Below are positions 11,451 to 25,410 of a stretch of 64,000 bases of DNA, one piece after another. This stretch comes from Brachypodium distachyon (taxonomy: Eukaryota; Streptophyta; Magnoliopsida; Poales; Poaceae). The position numbers were made by a program, and so were the translations under genes. Location: assembly GCF_000005505.3 (NCBI RefSeq), contig NC_016132.3:51908914-51972913 (forward strand), given 5' to 3'. The notes beneath the pieces were generated by a model. That model was not told where the DNA came from and did not search any database. It saw only the letters and a program-made list of their open reading frames with translations. Numbering within the stretch: the first letter of the stretch is position 1; the number at the start of each line of letters is the position of its first letter.

Positions 11451-12534
11451 ATGAATGCCTGACAACTTTGGCTAGCCGATCGACATTGTTCACTACTGGC
11501 GTTTCTTAAACCCTGACTAACGCTTTGGCGACCTGTCAGTAACTTGTAGTTAATTAGTGGTTACATTCTCACTAGTGACACGTCTCAGACCTGTTAGAGA
11601 CCATGAAACAACACTGACACCACTGTAGTTTACACTGTTGGGCCCTCCTCGAGCGAGACCCATCAGTGGTGAAGTGTAGAGAGCGAAAAAAAGCATGACA
11701 ATTGTCGTTTGGATTGTTCCCGATGTTAGTGGTATAAAAGTTGAACACCGCAATATAGATCAGAGAAGAAAAAGATACTAAACTTCATCACATTGCATAT
11801 GAGATGGGATACATACATTGAATTGATACAAACACAAAAGCTAAATTTATTATAGATTTAGTAGCATGGCAGTAGCAATGTAGAACACCATGTTGGCCAC
11901 AACGTCGAGCACGATATCAGCCTCCTTTAGAATCCGAAGCGTTGTCCTCGCCTTGTGAATGCCTCGCCTCGCGCCCCCGGTACTTCCTTTTGGCCACAAT
12001 GTTGACGAGCACCAGGCTTCGCTCGCGATGGAGGCATCGGGCTCTTCGCCATTTACTTCAAAGCAGAGGTGTAGAGGTCGGAAGAGTGGAGGGAGATACT
12101 ATAGAGGTCAAAGGAGTGCGTTGAGCTACCGGATTTAGAGGTGATATGATGATGATGATGGGTTGCGTTGGGGCGTGAGGCGGTGGCGGGAGAACCTAGC
12201 TCTCACCATAGGAGGTGCACATGGTTGGTAAGGAGATGGAGGACCCTGATAGAGCTAGTGGGGGCTTTCACTCGATATAGAAGTTGGGTGCAAACCTGTT
12301 GGCCTTTATAGCCGGAAGGTGCGGCGAAGGGACTAGCAGATGAGGCGATATACCAGAAGGGGAGGCGGTGGAGCGGATAAAGCGACATATTGCGCCTTCC
12401 CGAGTGGCTCTACGCGTCATACCGAGGCATTGCCATCACTAACATGTCTCCCTGTAAGACATTTTATAGTTATGTGTAGCTATCTCCAATTACGCTTCGT
12501 GCCGGTGACGCGTCATATATATATCTCAATCTAA
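11451..12534. other. Gene-free region with degenerate repeats
   Basis: No supported gene. Scattered CACTA words (CACTACTGG near 11490, TCACTAGTG near 11571) and CATCAGTGGTG-type phrases near 11668 suggest decayed DNA-transposon sequence, without convincing paired ends. 11900-12400 has moderate GC and short open frames that I do not recognise. Confidence 0.3.
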
Positions 12535-12767
12535 TCTAGACTTTGACGTCCAAGGATTCCGCAACTAGCTACCGCTAACATGTTAAGCGAGTGTCCCGTA
12601 AGAGGTAACTTACCAACTCTGACACTTCTTATCACCAGGTTCATCGGAAATCTACACTTTGTCGTCCAAGGATCTCGCACCTAGCTACCACTAACATGTT
12701 TAGCGAGCGTCCCGTAAGAGGTGATTGGCCACCTCTGACACTTCTTACCAGCAGGTTCATCAGAAAT
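12535..12767. repeat. Tandem duplication, 116-bp period, two copies
   Basis: Copy 1 (12535-12650) begins TCTAGACTTTGACGTCC; copy 2 (12651-12767) begins TCTACACTTTGTCGTCC. Both continue through CTAGCTACC.CTAACATGTT, GTCCCGTAAGAGGT and CAGGTTCATC.GAAAT. Substitutions are scattered, so the duplication is not recent. Confidence 0.85.
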
Positions 12768-15700
12768 GTCTAGCCATCAGGTGTGTGCCACTCGAAGGTG
12801 GCATTGACTGTTGTCAATGACTCGTCTATGATGCCCCATGGGAAGTTATAGGTGAGATATCGATATAAGACTCGTCAATGATGGTTAGGTATGTTTCCCA
12901 TCCGTCAATGATGAACGGCAAGGATGAAGAGTGTTTTACTGGTGGTTACCCGCAGAACATGGTGTGGCCTGGACAACATCCAATGCAGCTGTATATGGAG
13001 ACATGCCTACCAACTCTACATCTCGGGCTGATGAATTCGTTGGCCGTGTAGCAAAAGGTCGCGACCCCTGCCATATCTAGTCTTGGTCTCACCCCGCAGA
13101 GCTGTTCTTGCATCACATTCCAAGGTTTGTGTTAGCCTTGTTGAGCCATTGTTGCATCGCATGTCGAGGACGCCACCTTAATTAGTGCACATCAACCATG
13201 TAACTAGGACCGTGGCCCGAACATCCACCATCCTTGATGCCAGATCAATCCCGTGCAACACCATAATCCCTCACTCACCCCCAATGATCTGTTACTCCAA
13301 GAGGACGGCTCCAAAAATAAGGGATTTGTGAATGACACATCGCCTGCTCGGAATGGAGCTTAAGTTGTCACCAAGAGATCCTAATACATTCGCCACGGAA
13401 GAGGATGTACTAGATCTCCTCGATGACACCTCCAAAAAGGTAAATGATGTCATAGGATGCCATGTTGTCAACATTGTTGATTGAGTTGGTGCATGACTTT
13501 TGCCTAGAATAGCTCACCTTGCGAAGCACCATTGGAAAGCACATACTTGGAGCTTGGAAAATTGTGTAGAGCGTCTAGCTAAACCAAGAAGCACCAACCT
13601 CGAGTTAGAGCAATCACATCGAATATAGGCACCTGCCCATCCTAGTCACCTTGACGGTTCACACCCGTTGGAGGCCCCTACCCACCACCCACCATGCTAG
13701 ATCTGGGGCGACGTAACATATCCATGCAACACAAGGGATTGGGCCTTGCTGACTAATCACTATCTTGAACTCGTTCTAGCACATTAGTGTGCACCTCTCT
13801 CACGTAGTGCACCCTGTTGCTCGAGGAGCCAATACACACTGCAACATCAGCATATGGGTGCCCTTGTTGCCATACAACAAATGGTGGAAATAGTAGGAGG
13901 GTGGAGGGGAAATCCTTGGCGAACCACATCATGAGAGAGGTCGATGCCAACTTTTCGATCGACTTAAATCATAAATTGTTCTTTAAACATTATTTTAGGG
14001 GATACTTAGCTAATAATGCAAATCCTTTGGATATAATCTAGCCGTTGTGGCTAGGCTAGACTATATGGCCCAACCAAATCATTTGTGAGAGAAAATTACA
14101 GACCAAGCCATATCATCCACTTAGTTTTGCCCCAAAAATCCCCTCCGACCTTTTTTGGCGTCCTCACACTTCATTTTCACAACCTTCAAGGATCCGTCAT
14201 CGACCTATTCTGTGGTCCACCTGAATCATCTTCTCTCTTGAGTTTTTTCCTGAACTTCTCGAACTTTGAAAACTCCAACCCCATTGAACTTCAACAATGT
14301 CCATGAGTATTTCAATCATTGTGAATGATGTTAATTAAAGACCTAGTGCGCGTCAACTAGGTATCCAATTTGTCATTGTGGCTCAAATTTCTGATTGTCG
14401 ACTTGTTGAATGATACAACAATGCATGATATCGATGTAAAGATTGAAAACACCCTAGACAAGTAAGCCCTACATTCATAAATGGATGACATTCTAAAACA
14501 CATGTCTAACTTTCCTAGTTTTGAACTGTGTTGTGCCAAAAGATATCCAGTTTGTGATGAGAAACTAATATTGTAGATTTGATAAAAAATATATTCATAA
14601 TATCACATCTTAAAAAACAATCACTAGCACATTCATATGAAACAACAGTAAAATTGTATATATGAGATTGTGCTCATATCTAAGACATCACCCCTTTGTG
14701 AGTGAAGGGAATATTAGTGATCCATCCCCAACAACTAGGATCCCTATAGCTCCTTACTCCTAAATATTGTACCTCAGTCTTGACTCATACTTCACAAAAC
14801 CATCGAGGTGCCTTTGATATCAACATATCATCGAGATCTAGTTCACACATGTGTTGCTAACTTGTTATTATTAACAACGGAAGTATAAGAATGATTAATT
14901 GCATGTGTACACATTGAGCAAAACATGTATTTACATCACAAAATACAATCAAAGCACATATTTTCCAAGATAAAGATGTAACATACATAATCAATTAGTG
15001 ACTACACAATCCAGGCAAAATAAAATTAATGACTACACAAATAGTGAGAGTAGGACAAGATATACCAAACATAAACAATAAACTCTTAACAACGTAAGTA
15101 AAACAAGCTCTTTGTTCAGTCATGGTTAACTAGTTCTTGAACATTGAACCTTGGTCATCAGTCAAACTTCACAAAATCATTGAGGTAACTTTGATATCAA
15201 ATATATCATCAAGACATATAAAATTAGGCAGCGCCCACTGAAGCTTGGCCTACAAAATGTAATGTTTGGAGTTGTTAGAGTACCAGAGGCGAGTCTCAAA
15301 TGAGTTGTAGCAATGGGAGACCGTGCTCTAGATTATGCTAAAGCGAAACCCGTGCAGATCATGTCTAAAAAGTTTGGATCCTCCGGCAAATCCTTGGTCT
15401 TTGTTGAGAATCACCAATGAACCTAAGCCGCCTCTCTTTTAAGCCCATTCCTCTTTTGCACCAACAGAACAAAACTAGAGTGAAACCTCTGGAGAAACCC
15501 TTGCCCTATTGTCCATATCTTCTTGGCAATTCCTTTCATTACAAACTTTTTGAGGCTCATCACAAATTTGGTAGCTCTCCAAAGACTCTGGGCCATCTAG
15601 GAGATCCTAGTATCCAACCAAAAAGTCATGTGCAAACTGAAGCACATCCTACATGTCCAAAAAAGTAGCATTAATTACATCATGTCATGAATAGTGTGAA

Positions 15701-17466
15701 ACTGTGTCGCATTATACTATACAAGCCACCAAATAGAATCAAATGAATGGGCAATGCTTGTAAATCCATAAGATAAAATTACTCAGGAGCCCAAAGTGAC
15801 CTATAGAACTTCTCGATCACTCTAGCACCAATGGAACAACACCAGAAAAGAAGCTGAATGAGTCAAAGAAGTAGGTGGGATTAGAACGGGTTTGGGGCAT
15901 CCTCATCATCAGTAATCACAACCTTAAAATGCTGGGTAGAGACATGAAGCATTTGAATGAGACTTCGGGTCTTCTTTTACATAATGTTAATCTAGCTTAG
16001 TCTTTCCTAAGCTTCCTTGCCTCTCTTATGTGATCTTTCACATGGAAAATTTAAGACTTAAGAGCATTCATGACAGATCTACGCATGCTCGGCTCAGATG
16101 TTGGATCCCCTAGTGAGATTGTTGGTGACAAACTCCTTAGAGCCTAAGCTTTTCCTTGTCAATCCTTGGCTTGTATGTCCCAGGGCAACCTCCCTATCGA
16201 ACACTATTAATGAATCTCTCTATATAAGGGGGTTGGCATAGGTAGCAAAGTACCATGCCAATACAGGGGGAGGATGTAAGGACCTAGCAAGGTACCAAAG
16301 GAGGTCGGGATGGCCGACTACGAAAGTATCATGTGGCACCTGATAGGTACAAGTGACTACGGTTTTACTCTCGCTTTATTAAGTTGTGTATTCCAGTTAG
16401 TAATACATTCCACTATTGTAATCACGGTATAACTCATGAGCTATATAAGACTACCTTTTGTGAAACAAAAATAAGCAAGGAAACCCAAAACTAATGTCTA
16501 TTACCTATAGTTTAGCATAGCTGTGGGTAAGGTTCTTCTATCTTCGATTCCTCCCTAAAGACCCATTCTCTTAGGGTCCTAGCATAGGAGCCCATGTATG
16601 TTCCCTCGTGTCACACCACTTATGTGCTAACCAAAAAGGTTTCCAATCACATCACCACACACTGGTTCTCGACCATGTATTTTCTTGGAGTCCTCATCCT
16701 CATCTTACAAGTGCCTAATATTTTTTCAAGGTCTTCATACCATTGGTACTTCTTTGGTTCTTCCCATGTATCATCCAATGAGAAGAGTGGCATAGTTAAA
16801 TCATGATATCATCATCAAATCATATTGTAGTATCTTATAGTTGCGATACCTTTATCCCTACATGTCTGAAATGCATCATGAAAACAATTCTTCAAGAAAT
16901 AAGGCATCAACAAAGTGCGTCCCCACCCCCCCACCCCCCGCCCCACAGTTTGTGGCTCTTTTAGGTACCAAGCATGACTTTCCAAGCTTCATAAAAATGG
17001 ATTCATAAATATCTTGTTGTATTAGGATGTTGAAACCTACATTGGTGGCATTCATTGGCCACCACTGATTGACCTTCCACTTGAAATCTTCAAACTAAAT
17101 TCTCGGCGAACCCTCCTATTTGTGTTACCTATCAAAAGATGGGGGTACTAAGAGAAAGGCTGATACGATGGGGTACTAGGAAGTGGAGCCCTATTTGACT
17201 CTATTTCTTTGCATATCACCCATAAGCTTCTTTCGTGGTGCATGTGGTCCATTCCTCGAGTACCTCTAGCCTTAAGAGTTACCGACAATTCTATCTTCTC
17301 GAGAACCTAAACATGACTACCTCTATGTGGGGCACACATTATGCTACAATAACATAAATTATGATTTTCTACCACGCAACCCAAGATAATGTTGTCGTCA
17401 AATACCACAAAATTATCTTTAGGAGCGTGGACTAGCTCGTAGTGAAAGTATAGTCGGGGCAGCGTG
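12768..17466. other. Gene-free region, degenerate repetitive DNA
   Basis: Stop codons are dense in all frames and I recognise no protein. A diverged direct repeat occurs around 14775-14835 and 15157-15215 (ACTTCACAAAA.CAT.GAGGT..CTTTGATATCAA). A C-rich tract (CCCCACCCCCCCACCCCC) lies at about 16921-16940. The overall look is of old transposon sequence. Confidence 0.35.
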
Positions 17467-17942
17467 TCGATGCAGCTGCCGTCATATTCCATGCACATCC
17501 TTGTGGATCCCTTGTATGATCCATTTGAGCATCACAGGTGCAACACTTTCTTGGTACACTACAAGAATTTACACTACACGAATTTACACGAATTATGACA
17601 TCGCAAAATTTGGCATCAATGACGTATGGCCCTAGGCCGTCCTGTGGCTTAGCAGGCCTTGGCTCGTCCCAGCCCATTAAGTTTGGTCAAGCCATCACTG
17701 ATACAATGACAACAACATTTTCAGAAGGGATCTAACGTTTAACACGTGCGTTGACCGGCAAAGACACGAGGCAGGCCACAGGGGCGACATGTGTCCACCG
17801 AGGCGACCAACCAAAGGGCGACACATGTCAAGTTCCTATTGGTTCACGCATTGATGCAGCTGCGGTCGTATTGCATGCACATCGTTATGGATCCCTTATA
17901 TGATCCATTTGAGCATCGGCAAGTGCAACGCCTCCTCGGTAC
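17467..17942. repeat. Direct repeat (about 92 bp) flanking a CACTA-type end
   Basis: Copy 1 (17467-17557) and copy 2 (17851-17942) share TGATCCATTTGAGCATC and the whole stretch from (T)GATGCAGCTGC to GGTAC. The roughly 293 bp between them begin CACTACAAGAATTTACACTA, the typical terminal sequence of CACTA transposons. No matching inverted end was seen. Copies this long are not a CACTA target duplication (3 bp), so a segmental duplication accompanied or followed the insertion. Confidence 0.6.
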
Positions 17943-19060
17943 GTATCCAGACGTATAAGGAGGATCAGCGTTGAATGGATTGTTTGATCTGATCGCACGA
18001 CTTGGTCATGGAGAATACTAGGTCATAGAACCATTTCTGGGTTGAGCTCCTCCACTTATGTACTCAACTCGAGATAGGTTCAAGACTTACTACCCATTTA
18101 TTAGGACTTTATGATCAAATCTAGTCCACCGAGATCCAATATGTCTTGAGTTCCTACCCCTAAAGCATGTGACACAATATGTTCACAGTCACTTGGACAC
18201 GGTTTAAGGTCGTTCAGAGTTTCAACATGTGGCTCCGAATACACTACTCCATCCACGAGTTTTGTACTCAATTTGATACTTGGTAGTGGCTCCTAGCGGA
18301 ATGTACTAACTCCAACTGTCTGGAAATTCAGTGACAAACTTTTATAACGTGTCATATGCGATATTCCTTTTGCCTCACGATATATGCTGGCGAGCTTAGT
18401 GTAAGTACTTGTCATCTTTGTTGGTAGTTCGACCTATCTTCTCACATTCGTGATACATATTCCTAAGCTAGGTCAACTGTTAATCCAAGTCGCATAACCA
18501 TGGTTTCTGAATATGATCACTCACGAGGATCAGAGATTATCTCCAAGTCGGAGGGGCAAATCATATCTCGGTCAACCACGCCTTCTAGCATGTTTCATGA
18601 TGTCATGCCTGAAATCTATACCTTTATAACTACCCAGTTACAGAGTAGCATTAGTAGAACCTAAGCAAGTCGATTTACATCTCGAGAACATGCAAAGACC
18701 TCAGGATATATACATTGTACTTGAGACCCAAATGACACAAATCTTGATGTGTCTCAAAGTGGGCATGTCCAACTTGGTTATCTCCATCGATGAATGGGTT
18801 AGAATCTCTTTGCTCTTGAGTTGTGAAACATAGTCATCAACCGAATCATATACTAGTCAAAAGATACGTGTCCCCATAACCTTATCAACTAGGGACTTAC
18901 TAGAACAATCATCATAGTACATTCTCGTAAAACAAGTCATGTATTTGTTGATACCTGACAATGATGATACTCAAGGGCAATATAACTAACTCATGAATAC
19001 ATAGGGAAATATCATCATCACATGATCCCCCCTAGGACATATCCAACACTCTTTGTAGAT
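17943..19060 (-). mobile_element. Probable decayed LTR-retrotransposon sequence
   Basis: Non-coding, fairly even composition with phrases such as GGACATATCC, CATAGGGAAATATCATCATC and ACCATGGTTTCTGAATATGATC that feel familiar from Triticeae retrotransposon LTRs read on the minus strand. I could not define ends, primer-binding site or a coding domain, so the family is left open. Confidence 0.25.
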
Positions 19061-22000
19061 TATTCATTATCGTTTCTTCATTAGTATCCCTCTCACGACT
19101 AGCTCCTCATTACCCACACACCATTTCTTTCTTAACACCTTGTGATTTCCTTGTCCATCAGTGCTTGAGCCATTTTTATGCCTGATGTTGGCCATTGTGA
19201 AGTAGTACATAAGATCAAGGGTGTGCGTGTAGGTTGCATGCATGAGGTCAAAAGAATTGGGATTAAAAAAAATCCTAGGATATAGCTTCTCAACCAATAT
19301 GTCTAGATACTCTGGAGTAGTACTTTTTTTGGATGCTCTAAACACTCGTATCAAGAAGAATTTCCAAAGCAAGGCCCAAAGCTATGGAATTGTGGTTCCG
19401 GGAGGGAGACATGATCTAGACCCTAACCTTATATGAGATTTCAAGGAGCCCAAGAAAGAGAATGGAACTTATCCTCGAGTTCTTAGAGTTGTACTTGAAG
19501 TGTCATCCATCTTCCCCTCAACTGGTGGCAATTGGGGCTACAACATCACTATGGTGTGGAGTCCTGGTGCCAACAATGACTAAAAAGAAAACCATGATAG
19601 CTTGTTGCACGAGGATCATCGAAGGGTTTGGAAGACGGTGACTCAACTTGAAGAGTAGATACATGGATCGGTGGTCGTGCTAGGGTTTCAAAGGTCATGA
19701 GCCAATGAGCAAAACTCATGAAAAATGGTTCCCTAACTAGTCTATATTTTTGGTTCATGGAAAATTATCGACATCTTACTTTAGGGCGCTCTCTTGGAGA
19801 CCTTGGGGTGGAAAATGCCACACATAATAACCTTCTATCTTAATGTACCTAATATTTTAATATATCATGGAGACTCTGGTAGGATAAAAACAAAGCCCCT
19901 TGTGCATAGATTTGAGATGCACTTTAGAGATACAAAATCTATGGGATCCTGCAAGGAACATGATGGCATTTAAAGAAGTGTCCCCTAACGCAACGGGGAG
20001 TTTAGCCACATCCAATGGATCGGAGGAACATCAATGCATTCAAAGTAACATTTGTATGTGGCAAACAAATCGACCTTGTTATCAAGGCATATATAGCGAG
20101 TCATAATGCATCAAATACACTAAGACTGCAAAATGAACAAACACGATCCTATGGAGTGATTGGTAAAGTTTCCACCATGTATGAGTGTATATTTGCACCA
20201 AGACCAACATTTCTCTAACAAAGAGATCTCAGGAGGCATAAAATCATGTTTTGTATATCAATCACTCAAGGAGTAATAAATATCCAAATTATTGTTTTAT
20301 TCGCATAATTGGGATTTTGTAGGTTCACTAAGACAACCAAACTCCTCTTCATCTCTTCACACATCTCCGTAACCAAAAATTGATTGCAAGAAGTCAATCC
20401 ATGTTTTGAGGATATAAGATATTGGACTCGGTCCTGAACTTATCAAACGTATGATTATTTAGTAGCTTGGTGAAGATGCACGCTACTTTCTGTCGTCCTT
20501 AAATGGCTAAGTTCTATATCACTCTAGAGACACTATCCCAAAAAGTAATGTTGGATATCTATTTGTATGGTTTGTTATGTCAGAAGGGGTTATGGTTCTT
20601 TCATTATCATACAATAAACGTGTGTCTTTGGTGATAATTTCACTGAAAGTTTGCCACATCCACAATAGCTGGACACTATATATGTCTACCCTCAGAGACA
20701 TACTCTGGTTCCACGGTGGATAGTGCAATGGCTTTTTTTATTAGAGGTATATCAAAACCTACACCTTGGAGTTGGCATGTATCCAGTGTGATCTACCTAT
20801 CTACCTTATACGTACTTTGCATAATCTGAATCGGAATATACCACGACACTTAACCTTGAACCTTAGGATGCTAAACCTCTAATTGTATATTAAACTACAT
20901 ATACAAGGAAATTCTTAATGCCCACATGCACACATTTAATATGATATCGGTCCTAGATAACAAAGATAAAGTAAAGACTCAATCATAGAATGGTATAACT
21001 TTTGATCAATAGATTTATCGTCTTTGTTTTGATCAATATGGTCGTCTTCCTATTTGGGGTCTTCTCGATATATCTTGGTGGTTCTTTCCTTGACTGAGGC
21101 GAATCCTAATACCAAGCTTTATAAACTTCTTGAGACTCACCACATACTTGGTGGCTCTCCAAGAAATCCCTTGTCAACTAGAAGACCCTGATGTGCAATA
21201 CAAATACTTGTGTCATTGTTTGCACTTGAACTCAACACTATACCACTCAACACTTCGAGATCTCATTGAATCTATAAATCCTTCTCACTTCGATGAAATT
21301 CTGGGGTCTGGTGTAAGGTGAGGAAGCTCTATCGAGTACATAAATTATTGGGCAAAGATTTGTGCTTCGATTGGAGGGTGGGACTATAAGTAGCCCACTG
21401 GCAAAAAACTAGACTAACTATAGAAATCGTAGGCCATGAGTATCTGGCCCACACCTAGAGTATCTTCGATTCGAACTTCAATAAATGCCAAGCGTACGTG
21501 GAATTCACTTAGAAGGTCGTTTCTTTCAGAGACACGGTGTCTTCAGACTTAGGCAAATACTCAGACAAAAGGTAATGGAGAGACAAAACACCTCCGAGAA
21601 AGCATTCGGATTCTCTAGGTCCCAAACACTTTTAAGATATAGGTGGACATTGTTAAACACTAATGAGGAGTTGATCTATGAGAGTCGAAGACCCGAAGCT
21701 AATGAAGACAGACACTCTGAAACACTCTCGAAATTAGCTAGTCTAACAAAATCTCGAACAGGAAAGCCACAAAATCATTTGAGATGTGGGTGACGGGTTG
21801 AGAATGTGAAAATTTACCTTTGCTTACTTTTATCACAAGCAACATGACAAATCACTATTGATAATATGGTTTTTCCTATAATCGAAGTGATCATGTAAAT
21901 CAGTGGAAAACATAGAAAATGATCTATGTGGAAAACCTAGAAAACGATCTAAACTTGAACGTACTTGTCTTTCTAGTTTCTTCTCTTGGGCATGTATGAT

Positions 22001-25000
22001 CTTTATCTTTATTCCTATAAATATCTCAATAAATGGCCACGTCTTCACCTTCACACTGTTCCACCTGTTCATTTTGGCACAAACCGTTGCGAATATGAAA
22101 CTATTTAATTTAAGACAATAAATAATAAAACATAACTCTTTAAATATGTAGATTTATAATTTTGTTAGTCCGTGGCACCGTAGATGTATTGTGCTAGTAC
22201 TTGTTAATCTTCCAAACGGGAAGGACTACTATATCACACCAGTCCCTTATTTGTTCATTATTAACCATCAAAACTCACTCAATGGACCTAGTTGTACTTT
22301 AAGGAGGGGAATCAAAAGCACACTACATTAAGTGGAAATAGCGTTGTATCCTTGCGGGTTCAATTTATATGATGGAGACTAGACATCACCTTAAAACTTT
22401 CAAGCATATTGTCCTGGTCCATAATCTGATTGTGTGCAAAGAGGTGTGTCATCTAAGTGCTAGAGAAAATAGCATATGCTTTACCTTTGCCATAGAATGT
22501 GCGTTGTACTAGCTAGTGGACGTTCGAATCCATGTCTATTGGCCACATTTATTTTCACTAAAAAGGAGAGAAAGCATGACTATTCACTATTTAGCCTTGT
22601 TAAGTACAATGTTGGTACCCTTGCGGGATAGTTCGACTCTTTTTCTTCTAGGTCATCTCGTACGCTCCTTGTGAGAATTGAATTTTCTTATGCTTCCACC
22701 CTCTTCATAGCACGAGGGTGTCGATATGAAAATAACAATATGGGTCATGTTGATTCTCAACTCACTAGAACCATGCATCACCACTGTTGAAGATGGATCC
22801 GAGGGATGATATGAGGGTTTTATTGGCCATGAGCAGTGCAAAGGGAGTCCTCTAACTTGACGTTTCCCTTGTCATACGCTTCACCATATTGAAGCACAAA
22901 GTTGTCAGTCTTAAGTCAGATTGTCACAAAAAGAACTCATAGCTCGCAAAACTAAACGGTCACACCCATTTCAGCCATGGTCTATTGGCACCACCAAATT
23001 ATAAAAGCTACCATACTTTCATACCACAAACAAATCAAAGACATATCTAATCATCAACAACAACAAACATGATTACATATATCACCATAACATTTGCAAC
23101 CAACAACATGAACATGAGCTCTAATGCCTAAGAATAGAACAAATGATCACCCGCATTAATGTTGAATTAATTGAAGGAATGGGGTGAATATGAAAATAGC
23201 CGAACAAGATACACCAAAGAGGTCATTACATTAGAGTTTTAGACCATTTGGCTTGATAAATACCAGAATTTAAGGAGATGCCTCTAGGTAGCGGTGTATA
23301 GCTCCACATGGTTTCTAGAGATGATGCACCCACAAAGCAGATGATGGGGTGAGAAATGATAGTATGCGTCACATTAGCAAGGGTAATCAACTGAACTGAT
23401 GAGACTTTGGTCAACAAATTTGGTGAGGTTTAAATATGAGCATTTTGGATCATGCGGTCTAGAACCAATAGATCCGATATGAGAAATAATGTGCAAAGTG
23501 TTAGTACATGATTCAGGACGTCCATGTAAATAAGCATGATTCGATGCACTAGGTCAAATATAAGGTATTATGTGTGATGTCAAAGCACAAATAAGGACAT
23601 ATGTCCCACCTGAGTCAAGTTAGCCCATCACGCCCAAGATGGAGCTAAATTGGTTTATCCAAAGACTGGAATACCATGCATGGTGTTGAGATTTCTTTTA
23701 CATAAGAGATGCCCATGCCCAAAAATGACAAGATTTTTTTTTGCAAGAGTTTTAAATCCAAATACCATAAGGCAACTCTAAGAAAGTCTTGAATCCAAAC
23801 AAATAGAGTTGCAAACTGCACGGGATTCATGGTTTGTTTTCCTTATGATTTTGGAGACTCACTTGTCACCCTAAGGTAGTTGTTCTCTCAACATCACAAT
23901 CTTCTCAAGATTTCAACAAGCATGTGCATGAAAGATCACCAAGGAACTCACCCCAATGATAAGCATTTCAAATGTACTAAAGTAAGTATAGCTCTCTTTT
24001 GCTTGAGACAACAAGATAAAAATGCTCAAGCCACTGAGCCATTAACCTTCCACAAACATAGTTTTCATCTTAGCTCATAATTTAGTAATCAATGCCCATT
24101 TGGACTGAATGTACTTATCTGGGGAGGCATTGAGTTCAAAGTTAATGGGTGCAACATATACCAAAAATACATTCAACCCAAAAAGTGGAACTAATGGGTG
24201 CTACGCATACCTTGTTGTAACAAAAAAGAAGACATCACCTTCTCATGGACTATGATAATTTGTTATTCCCAATGCTTTTGTCGACACTCATCAATAAAGA
24301 GATTAGGGACTAATATTCATTTTGAGACTCAAATCAAAGTTTATTATTAATGAGTGACGGGTGGTCCATGAAGATGGGCTATTTGTCAAAGTAACCTTTG
24401 AATCATCCAATCACTCAAAGCATCAATCTAATAAGCTTGGACATTCATATTGTTACACTTGTCATTATCCACCGAGTGTGGCAACAACTTGGGAAGATTA
24501 TGATAGTGGGATGGCTAGAGCTCTTCCATGTAACATGTGATATTTTCCAATGATTATTATCCTCGTTGGGGTTGGATGATCTACGTGTGATATTTTCCAA
24601 AAGAAATTTGTCATGACTAGTTTCACTCGGGGTGCCAATTTGTTAAGTTGAAATAGTAACCCCACAGATCATGCTTACACATATGAGATTAGCACTATTG
24701 TATCTATGCATCTAGATTATCCTTACATTTAGTGGTTGACTGAGTTATTAGGTGGAACTAGAGGTGCATCACACTACATTTTTCCAACCTTGGATTCTCA
24801 AACAAATGTCTTGGTTTATTAATATCGGAGTCTTGTCACTACTACATGGTTAGGTGTGACCCGTGGTGACCTTGACTAAGGAAGGATTGCCAGGAAAGAT
24901 GCATGACCTTGCTTGGAGGCGTTTGCTTGAATTCTTGAGTGTACTTGTTCAAAGAGAATAACGGCTACCTTGAGTTTCAGCACTTGTGTTTTTGCCAGGA

Positions 25001-25206
25001 AATGAGAGGGAAAAATACCTCAATGGGGAGTTGCACAGGCCGTACATTCCCCAACACAATAGGAAATAGTATATTCCTTTGGTTTGCAACTCTTTTGCTG
25101 TTAATTCCGTGATTTCCTAAAGTTTCTTTGAGATACGGGTTGCAAAAAATCACAAGAACTACCAAGTTTCAGCATCGGTTCGCAAAATACACTAACCTAT
25201 TGTAAC
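19061..25206. other. Gene-free region, degenerate repetitive DNA
   Basis: Many short open frames, none recognised. A roughly 70-bp block at 21115-21185 (CTTCTTGAGACTCACCACATACTTGGTGGCTCTCC) resembles 15545-15615 (TTTTTGAGGCTCATCACAAATTTGGTAGCTCTCC), so two copies of one old repeat family are present. No intact element ends found. Confidence 0.35.
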
Positions 25207-25410
25207 TTATCGTGAAAATCTTTCATTCACCAAATTGTTGAAGAAAATAAATTTGGCCAAAATTTCAAACGGTAATTCACAGCTTCCTCTGGCAACCTGG
25301 TCCTTCCAATGTATCAAATGCCATTTTCCATATTTTAGAACATTGGTTACTTCCTCTGAATTATGAATATGCTCTTTAAGCCTATCCAGCACTTCTAAAA
25401 ATATCTTTCC
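25207..25410 (-). pseudogene. Exon-like unidentified fragment
   Basis: On the minus strand an open stretch of about 67 codons reads with a protein-like amino-acid mix (LEVLDRLKEHIHNSEEV, then a Lys/Trp-containing amphipathic segment, then FEILAKFIFFNN). A second open stretch of similar character lies just beyond it on the same strand (24977-25165, NPYLKETLGNHGINSKRV). The two could be decayed exons of one host gene. I cannot identify the family. Confidence 0.25.

Noticed and set aside
11490..11580. Short CACTA-like element between CACTACTGG and TCACTAGTG
   Set aside because: The inverted ends match over only a few bases and no 3-bp target duplication was found.
19067..19372. 101-codon minus-strand frame
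   Set aside because: No known domain; lies in repeat-derived DNA; treated as chance.
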